Shown: positions 39,125-49,087 of the stretch, piece by piece
How the letters are laid out: each line of letters begins with the position of its first letter
How positions within the stretch are numbered: the first letter of the stretch is position 1
From: Candidatus Nitrotoga sp. CP45
GTDB lineage: Bacteria > Pseudomonadota > Gammaproteobacteria > Burkholderiales > Gallionellaceae
NCBI GenBank assembly: GCA_003402375.1
Contig: QFXJ01000045.1
Coordinates: forward strand, 124,001 to 188,000
DNA length: 64,000 bases
Direction: 5' to 3'
Made by a program: the position numbers and the translations under genes
The notes under the pieces: generated by a model
What the model saw: only the letters and a program-made list of their open reading frames with translations
What the model was told of the DNA's origin: nothing
Database searches by the model: none

Positions 39125-42100
39125 TGCGCCGACTCCTGCACCGATTGGGCTGGCATCAAGGCTTTCTGGGCCCGGTACTCCTCGATGGAAAGATTGCGCA
39201 GCTTAGATGCCCGCCCACCTTCGTTATGAACGAAGCCGACACTGGAAACGTAGGGCTCGATGATATGGATTTTCTGCAACGGCGTCACGATCAGAAGTTG
39301 CAAGTTGAGTTGCCGGAATAACTTCAAGCCGTACTGGGCGGATTCATCCGAACCGCGTCCGAAGGCCTCATCGATGACCACGAAGCGGAAAGAACGGGAA
39401 CGGACCGCGCCCCATTCCAGGCCGAATTGATACGCCAGGCTGGCGGCTAAAATGGTGTAGGCCAACTTCTCTTTTTGCCCACCCGATTTGCCGCCGGAGT
39501 CTGAATAGTGCTCGTGCTCGGTGTTGTCCTCGCGCCAGCGCTCGCTGGCGGCGAACAGGAACCAGTTACGCACATCGGTGACTTTAGCCGTCCAACGGCG
39601 ATCCTGTTCAGACAAACCTTCGCGTCCCCGGAAGCGGTCGATGATGGCCTTGACCTGCAGGAACTTTGCTTCGGAATACTGGGCGTCATCGGAACCCGTG
39701 ACAGAGTCAGTGCAAGCGCGCAACTCCTGCTGGAAGTCGCGGATCTCGGCATCGGGGCTGATCTGCGACTCCAGCACGATGTAGCGCCCGGGGTTGTAGT
39801 CAATCTCGCCCAGCGATTTGTTGATGTGCGCGATCCGTTCCTTGATGGTTTCGCGCTCACGGGCCAGTTGGGCATTGAAGTTGGCGATTTCGTTGATCGT
39901 ATTGACGTTGAGCAGTTCTTTGAACCGCGCAACAAAACGTGGCAGGTCGTCGCGATTCAATTGCGTTAGCAGGTTTTCATACTCGAAGGTCGCCTCAAGG
40001 CTGGCATCTATTTCGGCAGTCTCAAGCTTAAACGCCTCTTTGAAGGAAGCCATGGCTTTAATGATCTTCTCGGCCAGGCGTTTGAGCTTCAGATCTTCTG
40101 CGTCAATTCGTGCCTGCAGCCAGGTACGCACGTCCTGCTCGCGGTTGTCACAAGATTCCACGGTCAGTTGATGCTCACCCAGCGACTGGGCACGCATGGA
40201 TTCGAGCATTGCCACCAAAGCATCGTCGATGATAACGCTTTGAAGCAGCGTTTCGGTTTGCTGGCGAAGATCTTGAGCATCTGAACGGCGCTGTTCCGCC
40301 TTGGCCCGTCTCTCGCGCGCAGCTTGCAGCTCTTCCCCTGTTTCCTTCTGCGCCTTCTGCCACGTACGCAGGTTGTCGTTCAACTGCTTGAGCACGTCCG
40401 ACGACGATTCTAGTCGACTGCGCTCATCCACCAGTTGCGCAATCTCGGTGGCGACGCTGGCCCAATCCAGCTCATCGAAGGCGGTGAACTCTTCAAGACG
40501 GGTCAGCGCATCAAGGCGTCTCGTGAGCCCATCACGCTCTTTCTGGATTTCACCGATTTGGCTGCTTACGTCACCGAGCCGCGTTTCCAGCTGGCGACGC
40601 TTGGCTTCTAGTGCCGCGATCTTGGCGCTGTTGCTCCAACCCAGCACATACCGGCTGCGATCATCAATACGGTGGCGGTCATCCTTTTCGTGTCGGCCGC
40701 TCGGGTCTTTGATCTGGCCTGCGCGCGTGATGGCCCGCGTTTCGCGGCGGAACTGTTCTTGCGTGGCGCAGCAGGCCACATCAAAGCGATGGGCGAGTTC
40801 GCGTTCTAGCCAATCGTAATGTGGGGAGTCGGACTTGATGGCCAGCTTGCGGACCAAGGAATCAGGGTGCAAGTCTGGTAATTCAGCTGCCTTGCGTGGC
40901 CGCACATGGAAGTACACCAAGCGGCCACGCAAATGAGCACTGTCTACCCATTCGGCCACCGCCTTGTAGTGGGCATCAGGTACCAGCAGGGCCAGACCGA
41001 AGCCGCGCACCAGACGTTCGGCTGCGCCTTCCCAGTCACGCTCATCCGCACGTACCTGGATCAACTCACCGGCGAAGGGCATGTCATCCACGTTCAGCCC
41101 CAGTGCCGCACATACTGCAGCGCGAATCTGAATCTGCTGATCGTCAATGTTGCTGCGCCGACGCTTGAGACTGTCGATTTCAGCGCTTTGCTGGTCGTGT
41201 TCCTGCTTGCCCTGACGCAAGGTGACGCCGTGTTCAGTGAGGGCGTTTTGCAAGTCGGCATCGCGGTTACGTGCCTCCTCGCGCCAGCTTTGGTATTTGC
41301 CACGCTGCGCGGCGAAGGTGGCGGCATCTGTTGCCACTGGCTCGCCCAGCAAGGTTGCCAGCTCACCATAGCGACCGTCCTTGGTTTTGCGTGTATCGCG
41401 CAACTGTTCCTTCTTGCGAATCTCGATAGCAAAGCGTTCCAGTCTGTCGCCGCCATTGTCATTGATGGCCTGTTTCAGTTCATCAACTTGTTGGCCTTGG
41501 GCCTCATGATACGCATTGAGCTTTTGTACCTGAGCATCTACGCGTTCCCATTCTTCTGCCAGCAAGCCCAGCCGCTTGTGGATCAAGCCAAGCTTCAGGC
41601 CAGCGAAATAGGGCCGCAGACTATCCCGGCATCCACGCAAACTGTCGACCTCGGCCATTAATGCGCTGTGGCGGCCGCAGTCCGCAATCAAAGGCGTGAG
41701 CAATTCAACCTGCTGTTGGGTTTTCAGTACAGCTTGATGGGCACGGTTGAGATCGTCGAAGTGGCCGATTAAGGCCTGCAGGCGTGGGCTAGCCTCGAAA
41801 GGTTCGAGCATATGGCTGCGCACGAAGTCGGTCAGGTTGCCCACCGACTTCATTGATACCGTTTGGTGAAATAGTTCCAGTGCCTGATCGTTCTCAATGC
41901 CGAAGCGCCGACGGAACCAGGCCGCATAGGGCGGAAAGCTGTCATGCAATTCAGCTCCCAGCCCGCGCAGCTTCTTGCGCAGTTGGGCTATGTCCGATCC
42001 GAAATGGGCGAAGTCAGAAGCAATCGTTAGCGCACGCTCGGCTCCCAGAAAGAACCGCGCCGGTTGCCCCTGCGCTTCCTTCATCCAGAACACCTGGGCC

Positions 42101-42510
42101 AGCGTTACTGTCTGGTCGTAGCCTGCGTTGTGGAACACGCCCAAGATCACGGAGTAGCTGTTCTGGTCGCGCAAGCTTACCGGCTTGGCCGCACCCGTGA
42201 TCTCGTTGCGCTCGGATTTGTAATGCCCGAGCACGTAAGAGCGCAGCGTTCTTTCCTTACTGTCCGCACCGGCAGCCTTGTTGTAGGCGATCCGGTTGGC
42301 AGACACCAGCAGGGTGGTGATGGCATCCACCAGTGTAGATTTGCCAGAGCCGATATCGCCCGTCAGCAGGCCATTTTTGCCATCGAGTTGCAGCGTCCAC
42401 ACCCGGCTGTCGAAGGTGCCCCAGTTGAATACCTCCAGACGGCTCAGGCGAAAGCCGGACAGCGTGTCATCGGCACAGAAGTCCAAGCCCAATGATTGCG
42501 GATCATTCAT
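39121..42510 (-). CDS. jetC: Wadjet SMC-like ATPase JetC (MukB-like)
   Basis: Walker [15 protein letters not shown], very long coiled coil, signature [22 protein letters not shown], Walker [25 protein letters not shown]. Start placed at MNDPQS (42510). Confidence 0.96.
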   Translation of the reverse strand: MNDPQSLGLDFCADDTLSGFRLSRLEVFNWGTFDSRVWTLQLDGKNGLLTGDIGSGKSTLVDAITTLLVSANRIAYNKAAGADSKERTLRSYVLGHYKSERNEITGAAKPVSLRDQNSYSVILGVFHNAGYDQTVTLAQVFWMKEAQGQPARFFLGAERALTIASDFAHFGSDIAQLRKKLRGLGAELHDSFPPYAAWFRRRFGIENDQALELFHQTVSMKSVGNLTDFVRSHMLEPFEASPRLQALIGHFDDLNRAHQAVLKTQQQVELLTPLIADCGRHSALMAEVDSLRGCRDSLRPYFAGLKLGLIHKRLGLLAEEWERVDAQVQKLNAYHEAQGQQVDELKQAINDNGGDRLERFAIEIRKKEQLRDTRKTKDGRYGELATLLGEPVATDAATFAAQRGKYQSWREEARNRDADLQNALTEHGVTLRQGKQEHDQQSAEIDSLKRRRSNIDDQQIQIRAAVCAALGLNVDDMPFAGELIQVRADERDWEGAAERLVRGFGLALLVPDAHYKAVAEWVDSAHLRGRLVYFHVRPRKAAELPDLHPDSLVRKLAIKSDSPHYDWLERELAHRFDVACCATQEQFRRETRAITRAGQIKDPSGRHEKDDRHRIDDRSRYVLGWSNSAKIAALEAKRRQLETRLGDVSSQIGEIQKERDGLTRRLDALTRLEEFTAFDELDWASVATEIAQLVDERSRLESSSDVLKQLNDNLRTWQKAQKETGEELQAARERRAKAEQRRSDAQDLRQQTETLLQSVIIDDALVAMLESMRAQSLGEHQLTVESCDNREQDVRTWLQARIDAEDLKLKRLAEKIIKAMASFKEAFKLETAEIDASLEATFEYENLLTQLNRDDLPRFVARFKELLNVNTINEIANFNAQLARERETIKERIAHINKSLGEIDYNPGRYIVLESQISPDAEIRDFQQELRACTDSVTGSDDAQYSEAKFLQVKAIIDRFRGREGLSEQDRRWTAKVTDVRNWFLFAASERWREDNTEHEHYSDSGGKSGGQKEKLAYTILAASLAYQFGLEWGAVRSRSFRFVVIDEAFGRGSDESAQYGLKLFRQLNLQLLIVTPLQKIHIIEPYVSSVGFVHNEGGRASKLRNLSIEEYRAQKALMPAQSVQESAQ

Positions 42511-43180
42511 GGCCTGCTCCTTTCTTGGCATTGGTCACGCCAGCCAGTTGGGAATGGTAGGTGGCCAGACGCGTATCAAATTCGGCCAGCCATTGGGCAT
42601 CGACAAAGGCCTTTAGGATGCGTCGCACTTCGTAAGTGGCCGGCCCAGACGCTGCGCCGCCAGTGGGTTTGAGTTTTTGCAGAAATCCCAGTTCGGCCAC
42701 CTTGTTGATCGTGGTTTCAATCTGATCAATCAGCTTAGCCTCATTCGGGCCATCGGGCAGGAACACTCGCACCAGCTCCACGATGTCGTCGCGGGACAGC
42801 ACCAGCCGCGTATCGCCGCCGCCCGCATCAAACTCAGCCAGCTTCTTGCGCAACAAGGCGAGCAGCAAACTCATAGCGAAGGACAACGGCCGGCGTGCCA
42901 CCAAACGCGGCAGGCGGGGCGCTGGATCGTCGTCGGCAGGCTCGGGGCGGCTTTTCAAGAAGGCATAACCTTCCGCCTCATCTAGCACCAAATCAAGATT
43001 CAGCACCGCCACGTAGTCACGCACCCGTGCTTGCAGGTTCAGCAGTGCCGCCCATTGGCGTTCGTCGCCATCACGGTACAGCACACTTTTGAGCAAGCTG
43101 ATCAGCAACACCGATAAATCAGCGGCGGGAGCCACCATCGGATGCGTTGCCGGTGTTGTGTTCGAGAATTCTTCTTCCAT
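42503..43180 (-). CDS. jetB: Wadjet subunit JetB (DUF4194, MukE-like)
   Basis: [59 protein letters not shown]; position between jetA and jetC; start at MEEEFS (43180). Confidence 0.94.
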   Translation of the reverse strand: MEEEFSNTTPATHPMVAPAADLSVLLISLLKSVLYRDGDERQWAALLNLQARVRDYVAVLNLDLVLDEAEGYAFLKSRPEPADDDPAPRLPRLVARRPLSFAMSLLLALLRKKLAEFDAGGGDTRLVLSRDDIVELVRVFLPDGPNEAKLIDQIETTINKVAELGFLQKLKPTGGAASGPATYEVRRILKAFVDAQWLAEFDTRLATYHSQLAGVTNAKKGAGHE

Positions 43181-43217
43181 GGCTTGTCTCAGTGATGGCC
43201 TCAGCTTTTGTTTTTGT

Positions 43218-44672
43218 TCAGCGCGTGAAAAAAACACGTGGCAGTCGTGCGCTGCGGGTGATTGCCTGACCGTCCGTGGCCACTGTTTGCCAGCGGATGG
43301 GCTCGGGCGTGTCCTCATCGACCACGGTGCTGAAAGTCTCACTGCCCAATTGCAAATAGGCCACCAATTCAGCCAGTCCCTGTTGCAAGGGCTGGTTGAT
43401 CACCAGCTCGCTCAAAGTGATCTGCGCCCGGTCTTGCAGGGCGTGGCGGATGTGGCGGGTGAGCCGTGCCTTATCGACGACCACTTGATCGAATAGCGCC
43501 GAAGGGTCGATTTCTTCATCGCCCGCCTGTAAGGCCAGATCGGCAATCACTGGCTTGATAGCCGGGGTGAACAAGGGCCGTTCCATCGCCAGCTCAATGT
43601 CAGCGCAGGCCTCGGCCATTTCCATCACGTTGCCCGCAGGTGGCAAATCTCGTAAGGCCAGCGCCTTGCTCTCGATGCCGTGCAGAATGTCCATGATGCG
43701 GCGGTTTTCCAGCCAAGCCTGGTCATCCAGAAAGCGGCGCAACTGTTGTGACAAAGCGGCGACCGTGCGCTGCGTGTGCTCTCCCGCTTCCATCCAGTCG
43801 TAGTGCACGCGGCGTGTGCGGCTGTCGGGCTTCAGATCCGTTACGGCGGGCAGAGCCAGCACGCGATCCAGCAGCTCGGTCAATTCTTCCTGTCGACGGC
43901 TGGAGAGCAAAAAATCCCAGAAGGCGCGAAAGCTCTTGCCTTGATCGGAATCGGCAATCGCATCACGTTCGCCCATGATGTCTTCCAATAGCGCACCCTT
44001 GCTGCCTTCCCATAGCGCAATGCGCTCGCGCACGCGACGGTCCAGCTGGCGGAAGTTGTGCTCCACCTCGCGAAAGTCGGTGAGCAACTCGCGCGCACCC
44101 TGCATGAACTGCTGGAAGCGATCCTTTAGCGCCGTATCGTCCAGCAGCGGTACGTCGCCCGATAGCACTTGCGCGATCTCGGCATCGATGTCATCGCGTT
44201 TTTTGTGCAGCTCGGCGATGCGTTTGGCTGGATCGGCCTCGCTGCCCTCGCTCATCTGCTTGAGCAGGTCAAACAGCGTGAGCAAGCGCGATTCGGTGCC
44301 GACGAACTGCCGCTCACTGAGTTGCGCCAGCCAGGCAATGGCCTTCTCGGTGGCAGGCGTTAAATCGAACTGTGCCTCGTCCGTTCCGGGGCGGTAAAAC
44401 TTGCGCAGCCAGCCCTTGTCGGGTGCAGCCCAGTCGTTCAGGTACTCCAGCGCCGGTTTTGGGAAAGCAGACTCACCCAAGTGCAGGCGCAGGGCATACA
44501 GCTCATCCTCCAGCGACTCGGCCAAATCCGCCGCCGCCATCACCCGTACATTGGGTGCCACGAACACCCGCTGTAGAAAGCTCGCCACCAACGGCGCATG
44601 GTCCGAACGCAACAACCGCCACGCGGGGTGGTGGGTACGCAGGGTGTCGAGGGTGGCGAAATCGAGGGTCAT
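43218..44672 (-). CDS. jetA: Wadjet subunit JetA (DUF3375, MukF-like)
   Basis: MTLDFATLDTLRTHHPAWRLLRSDHAPLVASFLQRVFVAPNVRVMAAADLAESLEDELYALR; start ATG 44672 overlaps the upstream stop (ATGA). Confidence 0.94.
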   Translation of the reverse strand: MTLDFATLDTLRTHHPAWRLLRSDHAPLVASFLQRVFVAPNVRVMAAADLAESLEDELYALRLHLGESAFPKPALEYLNDWAAPDKGWLRKFYRPGTDEAQFDLTPATEKAIAWLAQLSERQFVGTESRLLTLFDLLKQMSEGSEADPAKRIAELHKKRDDIDAEIAQVLSGDVPLLDDTALKDRFQQFMQGARELLTDFREVEHNFRQLDRRVRERIALWEGSKGALLEDIMGERDAIADSDQGKSFRAFWDFLLSSRRQEELTELLDRVLALPAVTDLKPDSRTRRVHYDWMEAGEHTQRTVAALSQQLRRFLDDQAWLENRRIMDILHGIESKALALRDLPPAGNVMEMAEACADIELAMERPLFTPAIKPVIADLALQAGDEEIDPSALFDQVVVDKARLTRHIRHALQDRAQITLSELVINQPLQQGLAELVAYLQLGSETFSTVVDEDTPEPIRWQTVATDGQAITRSARLPRVFFTR

Positions 44673-45100
44673 GCGGCACTCGGTTCCGCTGGGGTAAACA
44701 GCGCCAACTCGAAGGCGGCCCAAGCCGACTGGTGCAGTCGGGCTGCCTCCCGCTCCATCCCATCAGCAGGAGAGAAACCAGCAATCAGTTTGTCTTGTTC
44801 GCCGAGCGAGGGAGCTGGAATTTCAAGGCTTAAAAAGCCTTCCGGTGTGGCGCGCTTGCGGCCACTCGTACCAGATGCCTTGCGTTGTAAGTCTGATTCG
44901 AAATGCGCTGCACATAGGAAATGTTGCAGATATGCTGCCTGTGTGCACCCATTCATCCACGTCTGCAACTGGAATTTCCACAGCCGCCCTACGCGGTGCG
45001 CAGGCAGGACTTTGTGCTCCGGCCAGCGGTAGACGGTTTTCTTGGCCACGCCCAGGTGCTGGGCGACATGCTCGGCGGTGACCCACGGTTCGGTGTTCAT
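44669..45100 (-). CDS. small HTH (excisionase/AlpA-like) protein fused to an HsdS-like C-terminal segment; first gene of the Wadjet operon
   Basis: MNTEPWVTAEHVAQHLGVAKKTVYRWPEHKVLPAHRVGRLWKFQ (HTH_17-like), then KASGTSGRKRATPEGFLSLEIPAPSLGEQDKLI typical of specificity-subunit conserved regions. Confidence 0.75.
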   Translation of the reverse strand: MNTEPWVTAEHVAQHLGVAKKTVYRWPEHKVLPAHRVGRLWKFQLQTWMNGCTQAAYLQHFLCAAHFESDLQRKASGTSGRKRATPEGFLSLEIPAPSLGEQDKLIAGFSPADGMEREAARLHQSAWAAFELALFTPAEPSAA

Positions 45101-45155
45101 GGCATTGGCGCTCGGGTGTTGTGTATCAGCCGTTGTAGATCGGCGAGAGTCTACC
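45101..45155 (-). promoter_or_regulatory. conserved leader of the Wadjet HTH gene
   Basis: Minus strand TAGACT...GATCTA.AACG...CCGAGCGCCAATGCCATG matches the leader at 57473..57528 at nearly identical spacing. Confidence 0.5.
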
Positions 45156-45456
45156 AATCTCTGACTGGGCTGGCGATGAAATCCGCATGGGATTGGGGCG
45201 GAGGTTGCCGTTTTGGCCTATTTTCAGCGGCGGGTTTTCTGCAACCTGCGCCCCAGCATTGAGTGTCCGTTTCCGGCCGATTTTGTTTGGCATATTCACG
45301 CTGCCAAACGCGCTCCATTTTGAGGTTCAGGAAGAAGCTTCGGGCTACGTCCTACACAGCTTCCCAACCAAGGTAAAAAAAGCGCACAATTCATGTGCTA
45401 CAAAACCGGATAATTCTAAAACCCCGCGACATTTTCTTTTTTTACCGGTCATTAAA

Positions 45457-46185
45457 ATGAATATATTTTTACCATTCCTTAGTATTGTCTTTTCAAGCGT
45501 TGCGATTGCCGCTCCTGTAATGGCTACCAAAGTCAATTCCGACAGTACCGTTACCTTAAATTCAGTTGGTAAGTCAAAGGTAGGTTCAACAAAAACAGTT
45601 CAGCAAAAGAAAAGCAAAAAAATTGTTAACCATGCTAAGAAAAAAGGGGGCAAGAAAGTTGGCATAACGCAACAACCCGTACTAACAAAAAGGGACAACG
45701 CTGACGGGACCATTACCTATAAAACATCGGGGAAACCGAAAGCGGATTTATCAGAAACAATTTCACTAAAGGAAAGTAAAGAAATTGATAAACAAGCTAA
45801 GGAAATAGGTGTCAAGGTTATTGATATAAAGGAACAACCCGTCATGACAAAGAAGGTTAATTCTGACGGAAGCGTTACCTATAACTTAGTAGATGATTCA
45901 AAGGCCGATTCCCCCGAAACTGTTCCACCTAAACAAGGCAAAGATATCGAAAAACAAGCAGAGGATACAGGGGTAAAAGTTATTGAAATAAAAGAGCAAC
46001 CTGTTATGACTAAGAAATTAAACCCAGACGGAACCGTTACCTATAATCCAGTGGGAGAACCGAGCGCCGATACCCCAGAAACTATTCTGAAAAAAGAAGG
46101 CAAGGAGGTTGATGACAGATTCAAGGAGCTGGGTGTGAAAGTTATTGACGTTACGCCGAAAAGAGACATAACGCCTCAACAGTAA
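45457..46185 (+). CDS. secreted lysine-rich tandem-repeat protein, function unknown
   Basis: Signal peptide MNIFLPFLSIVFSSVAIAAP, then repeats of ~54 aa (GVKVIDIKEQPVMTKKVNSDGSVTYN...PETV..K..K.I.KQAE..G). Start placed at ATG 45457. Confidence 0.75.
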   Translation: MNIFLPFLSIVFSSVAIAAPVMATKVNSDSTVTLNSVGKSKVGSTKTVQQKKSKKIVNHAKKKGGKKVGITQQPVLTKRDNADGTITYKTSGKPKADLSETISLKESKEIDKQAKEIGVKVIDIKEQPVMTKKVNSDGSVTYNLVDDSKADSPETVPPKQGKDIEKQAEDTGVKVIEIKEQPVMTKKLNPDGTVTYNPVGEPSADTPETILKKEGKEVDDRFKELGVKVIDVTPKRDITPQQ

Positions 46186-46237
46186 TTTCCCAGCCACTTG
46201 CAGGTTGCATGCCAGGGATATAATTTTTTAGTGCGTT

Positions 46238-46352
46238 TAGGGAAACACTGATTAATCCACAATCGTCGTTCCCGCGAAAGCGGGAACCCAGTTAAATCAA
46301 TAAGCTGGATCCCCGCTTTCGCGGGGATGACGAATTAATCAGCGTTTCCTTA
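46238..46352. mobile_element. MITE-like element with terminal inverted repeats
   Basis: TAGGGAAACACTGATTAAT ... ATTAATCAGCGTTTCCTTA termini are imperfect inverted repeats; inside are two palindromes TCCCGCGAAAGCGGGA and TCCCCGCTTTCGCGGGGA. Confidence 0.75.
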
Positions 46353-46360
46353 GGTCTCCG

Positions 46361-47677
46361 CTATTTCTTGGTAGACCAAAAACGACTTATTAAAGGTTTA
46401 ACGCTCGTCCCGTGTAAAAGAATGGAAAGCGTGATAACTACGAGCGTCATCTGAATCATTTGCTTAGCGATATTTTCTGGAAGACCATGCTGTATTGCAT
46501 ACATGAGATAGTAAATGGACCCGATGCCACGCACACCGAACCAACCTATCATCCAGCGTAGGCGCCACGTGGTAGAGGTATAGGCAAGGCTTATGAATAC
46601 ACTAACGGGGCGGGCTACGGTAAATAGAAATGCAGCTAGAGTGATTGTTTGCCAATTAAAAAATTGAACCGACAGCATTCCACCAATCAAAAAAACGAGC
46701 AGCAGCTCCGATAGCCGCTCTAAATGCTCCTCGAAGATTAAGGCTTCTGCGCTGATTTTAGGAGGGAGATCACTTTCCACGCTCACGCTAGCTATCTTAG
46801 GTTCTTGCGGTTGAACTTCTTGCACTTCCGCTTGATCCCGCTTCAGTTCCATCCGTTTAGTACGGGTTAGCATATTTTCGGTCTGACGTAATGCAACGCC
46901 CGCAAAGAATACGGTCAGGAATCCCCACGCATTAACAGAGACACTCAATCCATAAACTACGGCGATAAGTCCTAGTCCTACCAAATCATCTAATACCTCA
47001 TGCTTGGGGTCTTGCCCACGCAACATCCAGCCCAAATGAGCAAGCGCTGCTCCACCGAACACGCCTAAGCCAATTGCTGCCGAAGTTGCCCACAGCACAT
47101 CCAGTAAAATCCATTTTGTACCAAAATCACCGAGTTCATGCAGACCTAGCAACCCCAATCCAAGCATTACAAAAGGGAACCCACTGCCATCGTTCATGCC
47201 CGCTTCACTTGTTAAAGTAAAACGAAAATGATCATTGTCACCGGCGTGTCGGGACTGTACATCGGTTGCCAAAACCGGGTCGGTGGGCGCTAAAATCGCT
47301 CCAAGCAGTACGCCAGCACCTATGGGAAAATCAAGTACATAGTAAGCAAAAATAGCGACCATTCCCACCGTAATAGCCATGGATACCCATGCAAGTAAAA
47401 TAGGTGGTCGCCAACGCGATAACTTTACCGGCACGGGCATTTTTACCCCCGCCGAAAATAACGAAATCAGGACGGCGATTTCCGTCAAGAGTTCTAATTG
47501 TGCTGATTGTTTAAAGGGATCGAAATGGAATAGATTTAGAAATATAGGGCCGGCTGCAACGCCAACCATTAAATATATAATGGAGGAGGTAAAGGGCGAA
47601 CGACCCAGGATGGTGGATGTCAGCCCCCTCGCTAATAAGATACCTCCGATTAGTAAAAACCAGTGTGTATTAGTCAT
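46361..47677 (-). CDS. NhaP-type (CPA1) Na+(K+)/H+ antiporter
   Basis: Multi-TM; GAGVLLGAILAPTDPVLATDVQ, SEAGMNDGSGFPFV, RWMIGWFGVRGIGSIYYLMYAI. Start could be 47677 or 47689. Confidence 0.93.
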   Translation of the reverse strand: MTNTHWFLLIGGILLARGLTSTILGRSPFTSSIIYLMVGVAAGPIFLNLFHFDPFKQSAQLELLTEIAVLISLFSAGVKMPVPVKLSRWRPPILLAWVSMAITVGMVAIFAYYVLDFPIGAGVLLGAILAPTDPVLATDVQSRHAGDNDHFRFTLTSEAGMNDGSGFPFVMLGLGLLGLHELGDFGTKWILLDVLWATSAAIGLGVFGGAALAHLGWMLRGQDPKHEVLDDLVGLGLIAVVYGLSVSVNAWGFLTVFFAGVALRQTENMLTRTKRMELKRDQAEVQEVQPQEPKIASVSVESDLPPKISAEALIFEEHLERLSELLLVFLIGGMLSVQFFNWQTITLAAFLFTVARPVSVFISLAYTSTTWRLRWMIGWFGVRGIGSIYYLMYAIQHGLPENIAKQMIQMTLVVITLSILLHGTSVKPLISRFWSTKK

Positions 47678-48020
47678 TGCAGACCCCATTAAGATTTAAT
47701 TTTGCCTCCACCTGATCGAATTTAAAGTGAGTGATTATGCTCACAGTGGGTAAGCTCTTAGTGGTTATTCTTGTATTTGCCCACCAGCATCAATGGCTAT
47801 CGGATGGAATCAGACGGGATATTCTTTATATGGAATCAGGTTTAACGACGTTACTAAATCATACAAGCGAGAATAATTCATCAAACACTGTATGGACTCA
47901 AAGGTCATGCTTAGAAAGATCGGATTTCGCTAGCAGCCGGTTATTTCCGACATGGGAATCCAGAGGTCGGCAGAAAATTTATGTATGAACGCCTTGCGGT
48001 TATTGAATACACCAAAAACT

Positions 48021-48305
48021 CTAATTTCTCCTTTTATTAAGTAGTTTCCCCAAGGTAAAGCTCAGGACTATGGCAATGCTTAAACATTTGAGAGGGCTGC
48101 TTTGAATGCAACTCCTGCCTTTATCTAAAAGTTGATGATAGGTGTCTTCCAATTGTGCAGCTCGATAAGCAAGTGATTCAACAGTTCTGTGCGAGCCATC
48201 CGCCAAACTAGCAATTACATCCATTTCCTTATCGGCAACCTTATCAATTACCTCGTGCAACGTTGATTCAATATTTTTCTTGGGGTTTGGTGATGTGGCA
48301 TCCAT
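48021..48305 (-). CDS. small DUF883/ElaB-like membrane-anchored protein
   Basis: LHEVIDKVADKEMDVIASL amphipathic N-terminal part and a single C-terminal TM SIAIVLSFTLGKLLNKRRN. Confidence 0.55.
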   Translation of the reverse strand: MDATSPNPKKNIESTLHEVIDKVADKEMDVIASLADGSHRTVESLAYRAAQLEDTYHQLLDKGRSCIQSSPLKCLSIAIVLSFTLGKLLNKRRN

Positions 48306-48498
48306 GATTGAATCCTTATTAAAAATTGGAAGAATAGAACCCTCTCCTAAATGCGCGTCCGTAGACTTATCGAGTACAAATAATCACCTGCAAGGATGAG
48401 CTGTAATCTTATTAGCAAGACACAGGGAGCAATCGTAGGTTAATTGAAAGAGAGAGCATGGTCTGTGCGGTGGTACACAATCTGGAAAATTATCCAGT

Positions 48499-49087
48499 TT
48501 ATTTTTTCAGGTCACTGGCTCGGTCGCGCGCTCCCGAGCAAGCGAAGAAGCAAACAGACGGCCCGCAAACCCGCGCTGATACATGACTTCCATCTTGAAT
48601 GCCCGAGAGGGCAGCAGAGAACAGACGGTGGATGGTCGAATCCTTCCACACCAGCTTGCCGGTCGCCCCGATGGAACCTTGCCGTCCAGGGTGGTTTGGA
48701 TGGTATCGAGATGTTCGGTGCGCTCGGTCAGCACCTTGCGACATTGGCCATAGGCGGTGATGACTTCGGCAGTAATCGCGTCCGTTCGGGCTTGGGCGAT
48801 GGCAAAGTGCCGGAATACTTCCTGAATCCAGACTTGCCGGTGGTTTTGCTTTCCTAGCGGATTGGGTAGACGTCGGTGCTCCCGCGAAACAGCCAACGAA
48901 ATAGCGCCATTTTTTCGGCGGTGGAAAGACGAGAGGGTTCCGGCTCCAAGACTGGCGGCACTGGTTCAAGTGTGGTTGGCTCTGGCTGGCAAGTGCCAAT
49001 AAAGATACCGTGACCGTCCAGCAACGCGATCAGGCGGGCGTTTTCTGCTTGCAATGCGGTCAACTGATCGCGTTCACTTATCGGCAC
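48499..49087 (-). pseudogene. remnant of a TOTE conflict-system protein (primase N-terminus joined to SF2-helicase fragments)
   Basis: GTG-start ISERDQLTALQAENARLIALLDGHG...EPSRLSTAEKMALFRWLFRGSTDVYPIR* resembles the TOTE primase N-terminus; downstream frames carry AIAQARTDAITAEVITAYGQCRKVLTERTEHLDTIQTTLDGKV and ATGKLV, resembling its helicase part, with frameshifts and missing middle. Confidence 0.6.

Noticed and set aside
39447-41661. Several long ORFs on either strand overlapping jetC (for example 39508..39969 and 40906..41661)
   Set aside because: Shadow ORFs of a GC-rich coding sequence whose own frame has complete SMC ATPase motifs.
47731-47988. Possible 85-aa plus-strand protein between the antiporter and DUF883-like gene
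   Set aside because: No domain features, no convincing RBS or neighbours; insufficient to call a gene.
48444-48857. 137-aa plus-strand ORF
   Set aside because: Antisense to TOTE-like fragments; no family resemblance, likely spurious.
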